This document shows positions 1 to 5,843 of a stretch of 8,253 bases of DNA, one piece after another (the first letter of the stretch is position 1; each line of letters starts with the position of its first letter). This DNA is from an uncultured Porphyromonadaceae bacterium (GTDB taxonomy: Bacteria > Bacteroidota > Bacteroidia > Bacteroidales > Muribaculaceae), in assembly GCA_947177605.1 (NCBI GenBank), contig CAMWUX010000045.1:1-8253 (forward strand), read 5' to 3'. Below the pieces are notes generated by a model, which worked only from the letters and a program-made list of their open reading frames with translations, had not been told where the DNA came from and made no database searches. The translations under genes were made by a program, and so were the position numbers.

Positions 1-187
1 TGCATTGGCGGGAATCCCCGCACGAAAAGCGTACAATGACATTTTTACCATAAAATCCAATTAGTCTTATTAGACCGATTAGACCCATCACCCTAAAAAT
101 TTTTGTTTGGGTGCTTCGCTTGTAGGGCGGTTCATTTGAGCCGCCGCTAATCGTGCATTGTGCATTTATAAAATAAATTCCGAAATA
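1..187. other. Non-coding spacer upstream of rplU
   Basis: No gene can be supported here. The spacer holds a small GC hairpin (arms 8-12 and 17-21), a 9-bp tandem repeat (60-86), a second hairpin (arms about 126-133 and 138-145, loop ATTT, one G-T pair), and the hexamer TGCATT at 1, 154 and 161. The hairpins lack a following T-run, so I do not call them terminators. Positions 161-187 are very AT-rich, directly upstream of the rplU promoter, and could act as an UP-like element. A minus-strand frame from 51 to the left edge is discussed under rejected items. Confidence 0.6.
60..86. repeat. Three-copy 9-bp tandem repeat (ATTAGNCNN)
   Basis: Three consecutive 9-mers are visible: ATTAGTCTT (60-68), ATTAGACCG (69-77) and ATTAGACCC (78-86). 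They share ATTAG at exact 9-bp period, and the last two differ at one base. Similar ATTAG-type strings occur in Bacteroidales intergenic DNA as far as I recall, so this may be a short member of a dispersed family. No function is evident. Confidence 0.65.
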
Positions 188-219
188 TTTGCTCATTAAG
201 AATTAAAACGGTAATTTTG
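188..219 (+). promoter_or_regulatory. Promoter of rplU-rpmA (sigma-ABfr type)
   Basis: TTTG at 188-191 (-33 element) and TAATTTTG at 212-219 (-7 element, TAnnTTTG) are separated by exactly 20 bp, which matches the Bacteroidetes primary sigma factor consensus. Transcription would start near 224-226, giving a leader of about 86 nt. The AT-rich stretch just upstream may strengthen it, as expected for a ribosomal protein operon. Confidence 0.85.
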
Positions 220-224
220 TGCGC

Positions 225-310
225 AATTTTCCCGCAGCAGGCTCCGATAAAGAGTTGCCGGCAATGGCACCGCCTGTGAGGACCTAACCTAATCAACGTA
301 TCAATCAACA
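225..310 (+). promoter_or_regulatory. Structured 5' leader of rplU, possible autoregulatory element
   Basis: The predicted rplU transcript has an ~86-nt leader. In it I can draw an outer stem, 237-242 with 272-277 (five Watson-Crick pairs plus one G-U), enclosing an inner hairpin, 256-259 with 266-269 (loop 260-265). A perfect palindrome TTGCCGGCAA lies at 255-264. The last ~30 nt before the ATG are unstructured and A-rich with no Shine-Dalgarno. L21 leaders that autoregulate the operon are known in Firmicutes. That this one binds L21 or L27 is inference. The stems are modest and unsupported by covariation, so the structure is tentative. Confidence 0.4.
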
Positions 311-631
311 ATGTACGCAATTGTAGAAATTCAGGGACAGCAGTTCAAGGCAGAGCCTCAGAAGTATCTGTATGTCCACTATCTCGGCGATGCCACCAAA
401 GAAGGCGACACAGTAGAATTTGACCGTGTACTCCTCGCTGACGCCGATGGTACTGTAAAGGTAGGCGCGCCCACTGTAGAAGGCGCCAAAGTAGTTTGCG
501 AAGTACTGACTCCTCTTGTAAAGGGCGACAAAGTAATCGTATTCAAGAAAAAACGCCGCAAAGGCTATCGCGTGAAAAATGGCCATCGCCAGTATTTCAC
601 CAAAGTGTTAATTAAAGAAGTAGTTGCTTAA
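311..631 (+). CDS. rplU: 50S ribosomal protein L21
   Basis: This encodes ribosomal protein bL21, a 23S rRNA-binding component of the large subunit. The 106-residue product has the normal family length. It starts with the typical [13 protein letters not shown] and carries the basic L21 signature near the C-terminus ([16 protein letters not shown], followed by YFTKVLI). The ATG at 311 is the only reasonable start, because the family N-terminus begins exactly there. No Shine-Dalgarno is visible upstream, as is usual in Bacteroidetes. It is the first gene of a two-gene operon with rpmA, 21 nt downstream, and is driven by the promoter at 188-219. The long leader suggests possible translational feedback control. 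Identification is secure. Confidence 0.98.
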   Translation: MYAIVEIQGQQFKAEPQKYLYVHYLGDATKEGDTVEFDRVLLADADGTVKVGAPTVEGAKVVCEVLTPLVKGDKVIVFKKKRRKGYRVKNGHRQYFTKVLIKEVVA

Positions 632-652
632 TCCTCAAAAATCTAAATCACA

Positions 653-913
653 ATGGCACATAAAAAAGGTGTAGGTAGTTCGAAGAACGGACGCGAATCC
701 GAAAGCAAACGTCTCGGCGTGAAGATTTTTGGTGGCCAGCATGCCAAGGCCGGCAACATTATCAAGCGTCAGCGTGGCACTGTTCACCATCCCGGTCTCA
801 ACGTAGGCATGGGTAAGGATCACACTCTGTTCGCCCTCGTCGACGGTGTAGTAGTATTCACCGAAGGCAAAAACGGTCGCCGCTTCATTAACGTTACTCC
901 CGCAGAAGCGTAA
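653..913 (+). CDS. rpmA: 50S ribosomal protein L27
   Basis: This encodes ribosomal protein bL27, whose N-terminal tail reaches the peptidyl transferase centre. The 86-residue product begins [14 protein letters not shown], the mature-type N-terminus, with no cleavable extension of the kind seen in Firmicutes. The signature [20 protein letters not shown] is present around residues 41-60. It follows rplU by 21 nt and has no promoter of its own in that gap, so the two are cotranscribed. A strong hairpin terminator lies 30 nt after its stop. In Bacteroides, as I recall, serS often follows rpmA. Here the next gene is the convergent bcp. Confidence 0.98.
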   Translation: MAHKKGVGSSKNGRESESKRLGVKIFGGQHAKAGNIIKRQRGTVHHPGLNVGMGKDHTLFALVDGVVVFTEGKNGRRFINVTPAEA

Positions 914-943
914 GCTTCATTATCGGAGTATCCAACCCCTAAT

Positions 944-986
944 AAAAGTCTCCGGACATTGCAATCGATGCAATCCGGAGACTTTT
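944..986. terminator. Bidirectional intrinsic terminator between rpmA and bcp
   Basis: A perfect 13-bp inverted repeat (AAAAGTCTCCGGA at 944-956, TCCGGAGACTTTT at 974-986) encloses a second 5-bp stem (959-963 with 969-973), leaving only a 2-nt bulge and a 5-nt loop. The A-run at one foot and T-run at the other give a U-tract on either strand. It sits between the convergent 3' ends of rpmA and bcp, so it probably ends transcription from both. Confidence 0.9.
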
Positions 987-1006
987 CATATCCTGTAGTT
1001 TTGCCG

Positions 1007-1456
1007 TCAGGCCAATATCTGCTCTGCGTGGATCTTGGTCTTGATCTCCTTCGGAGTGAAGATACGTTCGATAGTACCGTCAGGGCCTATGATGAAAGTC
1101 GTACGCAGTGTACCCATATACTTGCGGCCATACATCGACTTCTCGCCCCACACACCCATCTCCTTCTGCAGGCGCTGGGCGGTATCGGCGATGAGCGGGA
1201 AGGGGAGTGAGTTCTTCTCGATAAACTTACGGTGTGAGGCCTCGCTGTCGCTGCTCACGCCTACCACAGCGTAGCCCTTCGCAGCGAGTTCCGATGCATA
1301 GTCACGCAACGAGCAAGCTTCGGCCGTACATCCCGATGTATTGTCTTTAGGGTAGAAGTAGAGTATCAGTTTGCGGCCGGCGTAGTCGCTCAGCTTTATT
1401 TCCTTACCATCCTGATCGATGCCCAGCAGTTCGGGCGCTTTGTCTCCTATGTTCAT
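1007..1456 (-). CDS. bcp: Thioredoxin-dependent thiol peroxidase (Bcp/PrxQ-type peroxiredoxin)
   Basis: This cytoplasmic peroxiredoxin reduces hydrogen peroxide and organic hydroperoxides using thioredoxin. The 149-residue product has the thioredoxin-like AhpC/TSA fold signature YFYPKDNTSGCTAEAC at 33-48. The peroxidatic cysteine is C43 and C48, five residues later, is the resolving cysteine, as in the atypical 2-Cys Bcp/PrxQ class. The conserved active-site arginine is R118 (LRTTFIIGPDG). An in-frame ATG at 1480 would add eight residues, but it lies within the predicted -7 box at 1480-1487. The start at 1456 (MNIGDKAPE) matches the family N-terminus and leaves a ~20-nt leader. The gene is monocistronic, convergent with rpmA and divergent from the helicase gene. 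Confidence 0.95.
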   Translation of the reverse strand: MNIGDKAPELLGIDQDGKEIKLSDYAGRKLILYFYPKDNTSGCTAEACSLRDYASELAAKGYAVVGVSSDSEASHRKFIEKNSLPFPLIADTAQRLQKEMGVWGEKSMYGRKYMGTLRTTFIIGPDGTIERIFTPKEIKTKIHAEQILA

Positions 1457-1479
1457 AATCTTTATATTTAGTGAATACA

Positions 1480-1487
1480 CAAATATA
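1480..1487 (-). promoter_or_regulatory. -7 element of the bcp promoter
   Basis: On the minus strand this reads TATATTTG, an exact TAnnTTTG. The expected transcription start is around 1474-1476, about 20 nt upstream of the bcp ATG at 1456. No TTTG -33 element is found at 19-21 bp, so the promoter may be weaker or activator-dependent. The box decides the bcp start codon. Confidence 0.6.
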
Positions 1488-1500
1488 ACAAACTTTTAGT

Positions 1501-1508
1501 TACTTTTG
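1501..1508 (+). promoter_or_regulatory. -7 element of the helicase promoter
   Basis: TACTTTTG is an exact TAnnTTTG match. Only four bases separate it from the helicase ATG at 1513, so the transcript would begin at or within a few bases of the start codon. No -33 TTTG is seen at 19-21 bp upstream. It lies 13 bp from the oppositely oriented -7 box of bcp. Confidence 0.5.
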
Positions 1509-1512
1509 TCGT

Positions 1513-2925
1513 ATGGACAGCCTCGAATTTGCCGAAAGTATCTACCTTAATCTCCCTTACGAGCCAAATGATCAGCAAGTGAAGCTGATAGCATCGCTTG
1601 CGCGGTTTGTGACGGATACTTCGGCAGATCCGCGCGTGTTTCTGCTCAATGGCTATGCCGGTACAGGCAAGACATCGCTCACAGGTGCGCTTGTGCGCAC
1701 ACTCCGTCAGGCTGATATCAAGGTAGTCCTTCTCGCACCCACCGGTCGTGCGGCTAAAGTGTTCGGCGCCTTTGCGCGCTATCCTGCTTCTACAATCCAT
1801 CGCCGTATCTATCATTCCGACACCGCCGGCGGCATCCTCTCCTACTCCCGGCTCCCGGCTGAAAACAGGCTTACCAATGCCGTGTTTATCGTCGATGAGG
1901 CTTCAATGATCGGCAACGATACGGATGCCGATGGCCGATCCCTGCTCACAGACCTTATAGAATATGTATACTCTGGCGAGGGTTGCCGTATGATGCTGCT
2001 CGGCGATACGGCGCAGTTGCCTCCCGTCGGCCTCACCCGAAGCCCCGCTATGGACCCTGATGTGCTTCGCGCAAGCGGACTTAAGGTATCGCACGCCGTC
2101 ATGACCAAGGTAGTGCGTCAGGGCTCCGGCTCCGGCATATTATATAATGCCACGCGCTTGCGCAGGCAGATGCTTGATGAGCCCGTACCTGCCCCCTCCC
2201 TTATCCTCGACCGCTTCACCGACTGCCGGGCTGTCGACTCGGCCGATCTCGAAGATGCAATCTCCAAATCATATTCCGATCTGCCCGAAGGCGACACTCT
2301 GGTGATTACACGATCCAACAAGCGGGCCGTGCTGTTCAATCTCGCCATCCGCTCTCGGATCCTCGGTCGTGAAGAGGAATTGTGTCGCGGTGAGCGTCTC
2401 ATGGTGGCCAAAAATAATTACCTCTGGAGTGCCAAGGTAAAGACACTCGACTTTGTGGCCAACGGTGATATGGCCGTAGTCGAGTCGATTCATTCTACCG
2501 AAACGAAATACGGCCTACGCTTTGCCGACGTGCACCTGCGCCTTACCGACCGCGACGATATCTCGTTCGATTGCAAGATACTGCTCGATACCCTCACATC
2601 CGAGAGCCCCGCGCTCGAAGCTGCCAAAGCCGGTGAACTGTATGCGGCAGCCTTGGCCGATCCCGATCTGTTCCCGACCGCGAGCGACAAGACTCGTATG
2701 CGTATCCTCCGCAGTGACCCATATGTCAATGCGCTTCAGGTCAAGTATGCCTACGCCGTCACCTGTCATAAGGCGCAGGGCGGCCAGTGGCCGAGCGTAT
2801 TCGTGGATGCCGGTTACGTACCGCCCGACAGCTCTTCGCTCGACCTGCTCCGCTGGTACTATACGGCACTCACTCGCGCCACAGCCTCCGTTCAGATCAT
2901 CAATCCCGGCTCTTCCGCCCGGTGA
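1513..2925 (+). CDS. RecD-like superfamily 1B ATP-dependent DNA helicase
   Basis: This 470-residue protein is a predicted 5'-3' SF1B DNA helicase acting in repair or recombination. Helicase motifs appear in order: Walker A GYAGTGKT (47-54), motif Ia APTGRA (75-80), Walker B VDEAS (127-131), motif III GDTAQLPPVG (164-173), KVVRQ (199-203), and the C-terminal UvrD_C_2-type motifs TCHKAQG (417-423) and YYTALTRA (449-456). All key ATPase residues are present. It is much shorter than full RecD2 (over 700 residues) because the N-terminal extension is missing. This short form is common in Bacteroidetes. The ATG at 1513 is accepted because the next Met is internal (residue 132, after Walker B) and no GTG or TTG start lies nearby. 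I leave the symbol blank because the partner proteins and role are not established. Confidence 0.92.
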   Translation: MDSLEFAESIYLNLPYEPNDQQVKLIASLARFVTDTSADPRVFLLNGYAGTGKTSLTGALVRTLRQADIKVVLLAPTGRAAKVFGAFARYPASTIHRRIYHSDTAGGILSYSRLPAENRLTNAVFIVDEASMIGNDTDADGRSLLTDLIEYVYSGEGCRMMLLGDTAQLPPVGLTRSPAMDPDVLRASGLKVSHAVMTKVVRQGSGSGILYNATRLRRQMLDEPVPAPSLILDRFTDCRAVDSADLEDAISKSYSDLPEGDTLVITRSNKRAVLFNLAIRSRILGREEELCRGERLMVAKNNYLWSAKVKTLDFVANGDMAVVESIHSTETKYGLRFADVHLRLTDRDDISFDCKILLDTLTSESPALEAAKAGELYAAALADPDLFPTASDKTRMRILRSDPYVNALQVKYAYAVTCHKAQGGQWPSVFVDAGYVPPDSSSLDLLRWYYTALTRATASVQIINPGSSAR

Positions 2926-2963
2926 AAAAAGAAAGTTGCAACCGCCGTCGCCGGGGTTGCAAC
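2924..2963 (-). terminator. Intrinsic terminator of the Spy-like gene
   Basis: A perfect 9-bp inverted repeat, GTTGCAACC (2935-2943) and GGTTGCAAC (2955-2963), has a short inner CCG/CGG stem. Read on the minus strand it is followed by CTTTCTTTTTTC, a U-rich tract. It lies about 70 nt beyond the minus-strand stop at 3032. On the plus strand there is no T-run, so helicase termination here would be less efficient, although the hairpin starts only 10 nt after that stop. Confidence 0.8.
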
Positions 2964-3031
2964 CATCCATGGAGAGAAGAAAAATGAAAAATTATTATCA
3001 GTGGTATTTCTGCTGTTGATGTTTCGTGATG

Positions 3032-3559
3032 TTATTTACGGGGAGCGCCCTGCTGGGGTTTGGGACCGTGACCTCTCTTCTGCTTGTCCTTTTTGCCTTT
3101 GGGTCGCTGACCATCTTTCTTATCCTTCTTGCCCTTCATAGGCATCTGCTTCACGTAGAAGTTTTCAAGGAACTGGGTGTATTGCTCCGGTGTGAGTACC
3201 TGCTTCACCTGTGCCAGATAGTTCTTGCGCACGTCCTGTAGCATGGTGCGGGTGCATGTGGTAGAGTCGGCTTGCTGCTTGGCGGCCTTCATTACCTGGT
3301 GGGGATTGGGGATAGCCTTGAGGGCTTCAGTCTGCTGATCGGTGAGGTTGAGACCTTCGAAAGGATTGCATACTGCCGAATCTGCACCCTGGCAGCGTTC
3401 GCGGCGATCATGCTTCTGCTTCTTGCATTTCTTCTTCCCGGGAGCCTGGCATTCGGTATTGTTGTCGCAGGTGCCTTCGGGCTTGGCTGCGGAAGCGGAA
3501 GTAGTCACGGTAAGTACTGCTAAAGCGGCGAGCGCTATCGAAAAAAGTTGTTTCTTCAT
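3032..3559 (-). CDS. Exported Spy/CpxP-like protein with lysine-rich tail
   Basis: The 175-residue product starts with a clear Sec signal peptide (MKK, hydrophobic core, cleavage likely after SASA at residue 24 or 25), so it is probably periplasmic. The middle holds two LTxxQ motifs, LTDQQ (72-76) and LTPEQ (122-126), arranged as in Spy/CpxP-type periplasmic chaperones and stress sensors. Six cysteines (31, 37, 45, 56, 64, 102) are not typical of Spy. The last 35 residues are strongly cationic (12 Lys, 3 Arg, 3 Asp) with Gly/Pro/Gln, probably disordered. The gene stands alone, convergent with the helicase gene and divergent from the GH20 gene. No exact TAnnTTTG lies upstream, so it may use another sigma factor. 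Family assignment rests on the motifs and helical spacing. Metal or cation binding is only inferred. Confidence 0.75.
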   Translation of the reverse strand: MKKQLFSIALAALAVLTVTTSASAAKPEGTCDNNTECQAPGKKKCKKQKHDRRERCQGADSAVCNPFEGLNLTDQQTEALKAIPNPHQVMKAAKQQADSTTCTRTMLQDVRKNYLAQVKQVLTPEQYTQFLENFYVKQMPMKGKKDKKDGQRPKGKKDKQKRGHGPKPQQGAPRK

Positions 3560-3695
3560 AAATTTGATGTGGTTTTGTAAGTTATTAATTGATTTTTTGT
3601 GTTTCGTTATTGATATGACATCTCAATCGTCCGGAAGTTTATTCCGCAGAAGTGAGTTTTAGGATATTTTATAGTATTAGTGAAAATATTCTAAT

Positions 3696-3703
3696 TAAAT
3701 TTG
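3696..3703 (+). promoter_or_regulatory. -7 element of the hexosaminidase promoter
   Basis: TAAATTTG is an exact TAnnTTTG. Transcription would start near 3709-3711 and give a leader of ~17 nt before the ATG at 3727. No TTTG -33 element is seen at the usual distance. The box lies downstream of the GTG at 3652 that opens the longest frame, so that longer start is ruled out if this promoter is used. Confidence 0.65.
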
Positions 3704-3726
3704 TATCTGTCAATAACACTACACCC

Positions 3727-5739
3727 ATGAACCGAATCATTATCACTCTGGCCGCTGTGCTCATATCGCTGAGCTGCGCCGCCGCCCCATCTGATCCCAC
3801 TGAAAATCTGCTGCCTAAGCCCACGTCCGTCACTCCTGGTAAAGGCATATACAAGCTGCCCGCCGCGCCTCTGAAAGTAAAGGTGTCGGGGCCTGACGCA
3901 GCTGCGCTCGACACCCTGCTTGTCTCTTACGGCTTTCAGCCTGTAGCCAAAGGTAAAGCCGATGTCACTGTCACGTATGGCTCCACCGATTCCGAAGCAT
4001 ATACCCTCAAGGTGACTTCGCGTGGTCTTGAGATCAAAAGCGAAGGTGCTCCCGGCGCTTTCTACGGAGTGCAGACTTTGCGTCAGATGCTCGATAGCGG
4101 TCTCGATTCCTGGCCTTGCATGGTTATCTCCGATGCTCCGCGTTTTCCTTACCGAGGTGTGATGTTCGATGTAAGCCGTCATTTCCGCACTGTCGACTTT
4201 ATCAAAAAGCAGATCGATGCTATGGCACGATTAAAGATGAACAATCTCCATCTCCACTTCACCGACGCCGCCGGTTGGCGTATGCCCGTCGAAAGCTACC
4301 CAAAACTCAACACTCAGGCTGCTTGGCGTCCGCAGACCAAATGGAGCGATTGGGTTGCCGCCGGCACTCCTTACGCTACAGAAGGGCAGCCAGGCATATA
4401 CGGTGGCTACTATACAAAGGATGAACTTCGCGATCTCGTCGAATACGCAGCCGCCCGCCATATCCGAATCATCCCCGAGATCGAGATGCCCGGCCACAGC
4501 GAGGAAGTCGTAGCCGCATATCCCGAGGTCTCATGCTCCGACACCGGTTCCGACCTCTGCCCCGGCAAGGAAGCCACATTCACTATGCTGCAGGCCATCC
4601 TCGATGAAGTGATCGACATCTTCCCCTCCGAGCTCATCCATATCGGTGGCGACGAAGCCTCGAAGTCGGCATGGCATACCTGTCCCGATTGTCAGCGGCG
4701 TATGCAGGAAGAGGGACTTTCCAATGTCGACGAACTACAGAGCTACCTTATCAAGCGAATCGAGCGCTATGTCAACTCCAAGGACCGACGCATCGTAGGC
4801 TGGGATGAAATCCTTGACGGAGGTGTCGCCCCTGATGCCACGGTTATGTCGTGGCGTGGAGTCAAGGGTGGTCATCAGGCTATGGCCGAGGGTCACGATG
4901 TAGTTATGACCCCCGTAGGATATTGCTATATCGACTATTGTCAGGACGCGCCCTTCACCCAGCCCGTCTCGATCGGCGGATACACACCTCTTAGTCGCGT
5001 CTACTCCTTTGAGCCGGCCGACTCCACGCTCTCCGACACCCAGCTCTCGCACCTTCTCGGTGTGCAGGCCAATCTCTGGACCGAGCAAGTCACTACCGAC
5101 GAACACGCAGAGTATATGTACTACCCCCGCACCTATGCCATCGCCGAGATAGGCTGGAGCCCCGCTGCGAAAGACTATGACGACTTCCACCGTCGCGCTC
5201 TGGTGATGAACTCCCTGCTCGACTCGCTCGGCTACAATGTGTTTGACCTCGCCAACGAGTATGGCGAGCGCCCCGAGAGCCTTACCCCCGTGACCCATCT
5301 CGCTCTCGGAGCCCCCGTGACGTACACCACACCCTATCATTCCAAATACCCCGCACAGGGAGCCGCTACCCTCACCGACGGTATCCTCGGCGGCTGGACC
5401 TATGGCGACAACCGTTGGCAGGGTTGGCTTACCGATATAGACCTCATCGTCGATCTCGGCAGTGTGAAGCCCCTCCACATGATAAGCGCATCCTTCATGC
5501 ACTCACCCGGAGCGTGGGTACATCTTCCCAAAAATGTTGTTTACGAAGTCAGCACCGACGGTATCAACTTTGAGAAAGCAGGGGAGGCGTGGTGCGACGT
5601 AGCCGACGACTACCAGTCAATCATGATGAAGCCCTATGCCGTGCCGGTAGATACTGAAGCTCGATACGTGCGCCTGCGCGCCAAGGCCAACGATCGTCCC
5701 GGCGCTTGGCTCTTCCTCGACGAAGTCATAGTCAACTGA
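3727..5739 (+). CDS. GH20 beta-N-acetylhexosaminidase with C-terminal discoidin-like domain
   Basis: This exported enzyme would release terminal GlcNAc or GalNAc from glycans. The 670-residue product has a hydrophobic signal sequence (1-20). C17 could be a lipidation site, but the preceding residues fit a lipobox poorly. A GH20b-like N-terminal domain follows to about residue 140. The catalytic barrel (about 143-490) carries HFTDAAGWR (177-185), PEIEMPGHS (250-258), the catalytic pair D309-E310 in HIGGDE, GWDEIL (358-363), MSWRG (374-378) and LWTEQV (450-455). The last ~145 residues look like an F5/8 type C (CBM32-like) module, with GGWTYGDNRWQGW around 555-567. D-E catalysis uses the substrate acetamido group, as known for GH20. 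The ATG at 3727 is chosen because it precedes the signal peptide and follows the promoter. No SusC/D genes flank it, so the substrate is unknown. Confidence 0.95.
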   Translation: MNRIIITLAAVLISLSCAAAPSDPTENLLPKPTSVTPGKGIYKLPAAPLKVKVSGPDAAALDTLLVSYGFQPVAKGKADVTVTYGSTDSEAYTLKVTSRGLEIKSEGAPGAFYGVQTLRQMLDSGLDSWPCMVISDAPRFPYRGVMFDVSRHFRTVDFIKKQIDAMARLKMNNLHLHFTDAAGWRMPVESYPKLNTQAAWRPQTKWSDWVAAGTPYATEGQPGIYGGYYTKDELRDLVEYAAARHIRIIPEIEMPGHSEEVVAAYPEVSCSDTGSDLCPGKEATFTMLQAILDEVIDIFPSELIHIGGDEASKSAWHTCPDCQRRMQEEGLSNVDELQSYLIKRIERYVNSKDRRIVGWDEILDGGVAPDATVMSWRGVKGGHQAMAEGHDVVMTPVGYCYIDYCQDAPFTQPVSIGGYTPLSRVYSFEPADSTLSDTQLSHLLGVQANLWTEQVTTDEHAEYMYYPRTYAIAEIGWSPAAKDYDDFHRRALVMNSLLDSLGYNVFDLANEYGERPESLTPVTHLALGAPVTYTTPYHSKYPAQGAATLTDGILGGWTYGDNRWQGWLTDIDLIVDLGSVKPLHMISASFMHSPGAWVHLPKNVVYEVSTDGINFEKAGEAWCDVADDYQSIMMKPYAVPVDTEARYVRLRAKANDRPGAWLFLDEVIVN

Positions 5740-5772
5740 TTGCGACGGTAGCGGAAAATAATTAAGGAAAAA

Positions 5773-5804
5773 TTTCCGTAGTCATACCGATAATTGTAAA
5801 TTTG
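5773..5804 (+). promoter_or_regulatory. Promoter of the serC-serA operon
   Basis: TTTC at 5773-5776 (one mismatch to TTTG) and TAAATTTG at 5797-5804 are 20 bp apart. Transcription would begin near 5810, with a ~34-nt AT-rich leader to the serC ATG at 5844. The TTG at 5802 that opens the longest frame lies inside the -7 box and cannot be the translational start. GGAAA/TTTCC inverted repeats overlap the -33 region and are listed as a possible operator. Confidence 0.75.
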
Positions 5805-5843
5805 TACAAAATTGAAATCACTATTCCCCAACAATTCAAGAAT

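Noticed and set aside
1..51. Minus-strand frame from an ATG at 51 running off the left edge (MVKMSLYAFRAGIPANA)
   Set aside because: It is made largely of a GC hairpin and a TGCATT-type repeat word, has no -7 box upstream, and looks like the repeat-derived false ORFs common in Bacteroidales spacers. A real gene cannot be excluded without the left flank.
126..145. Hairpin GGCGGTTCA/TGAGCCGCC as a terminator of an upstream gene
   Set aside because: No T-run follows on either strand and no gene is visible to the left, so terminator function cannot be supported.
2984..3019. 11-codon plus-strand ORF (MKNYYQWYFCC) with GGAG ten bases upstream
   Set aside because: It lies in the short spacer between convergent genes with no promoter, and Shine-Dalgarno-like strings mean little in this phylum. 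It is too short to support without conservation or ribosome profiling.
2522..3019. Plus-strand 165-residue frame overlapping the helicase 3' half
   Set aside because: It is out of frame with the intact helicase motifs, rich in Pro/Arg/Ser as expected for a shifted reading of that gene, and has no motif of its own.
3026..3241. Plus-strand frame encoding a very hydrophobic, membrane-like peptide
   Set aside because: It is antisense to the Lys-rich tail of the Spy-like protein. Lys codons read backwards give Leu and Phe, which creates false membrane segments.
3652..3726. N-terminal extension of the GH20 protein from a GTG at 3652
   Set aside because: It would put 25 polar residues before a clear signal peptide, and the predicted transcription start (about 3710) lies downstream of the GTG.
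4735..5502. Minus-strand 255-residue frame inside the GH20 gene
   Set aside because: It is antisense to the conserved catalytic and discoidin regions, and its Gly/Val/His-rich composition is typical of shadow frames.
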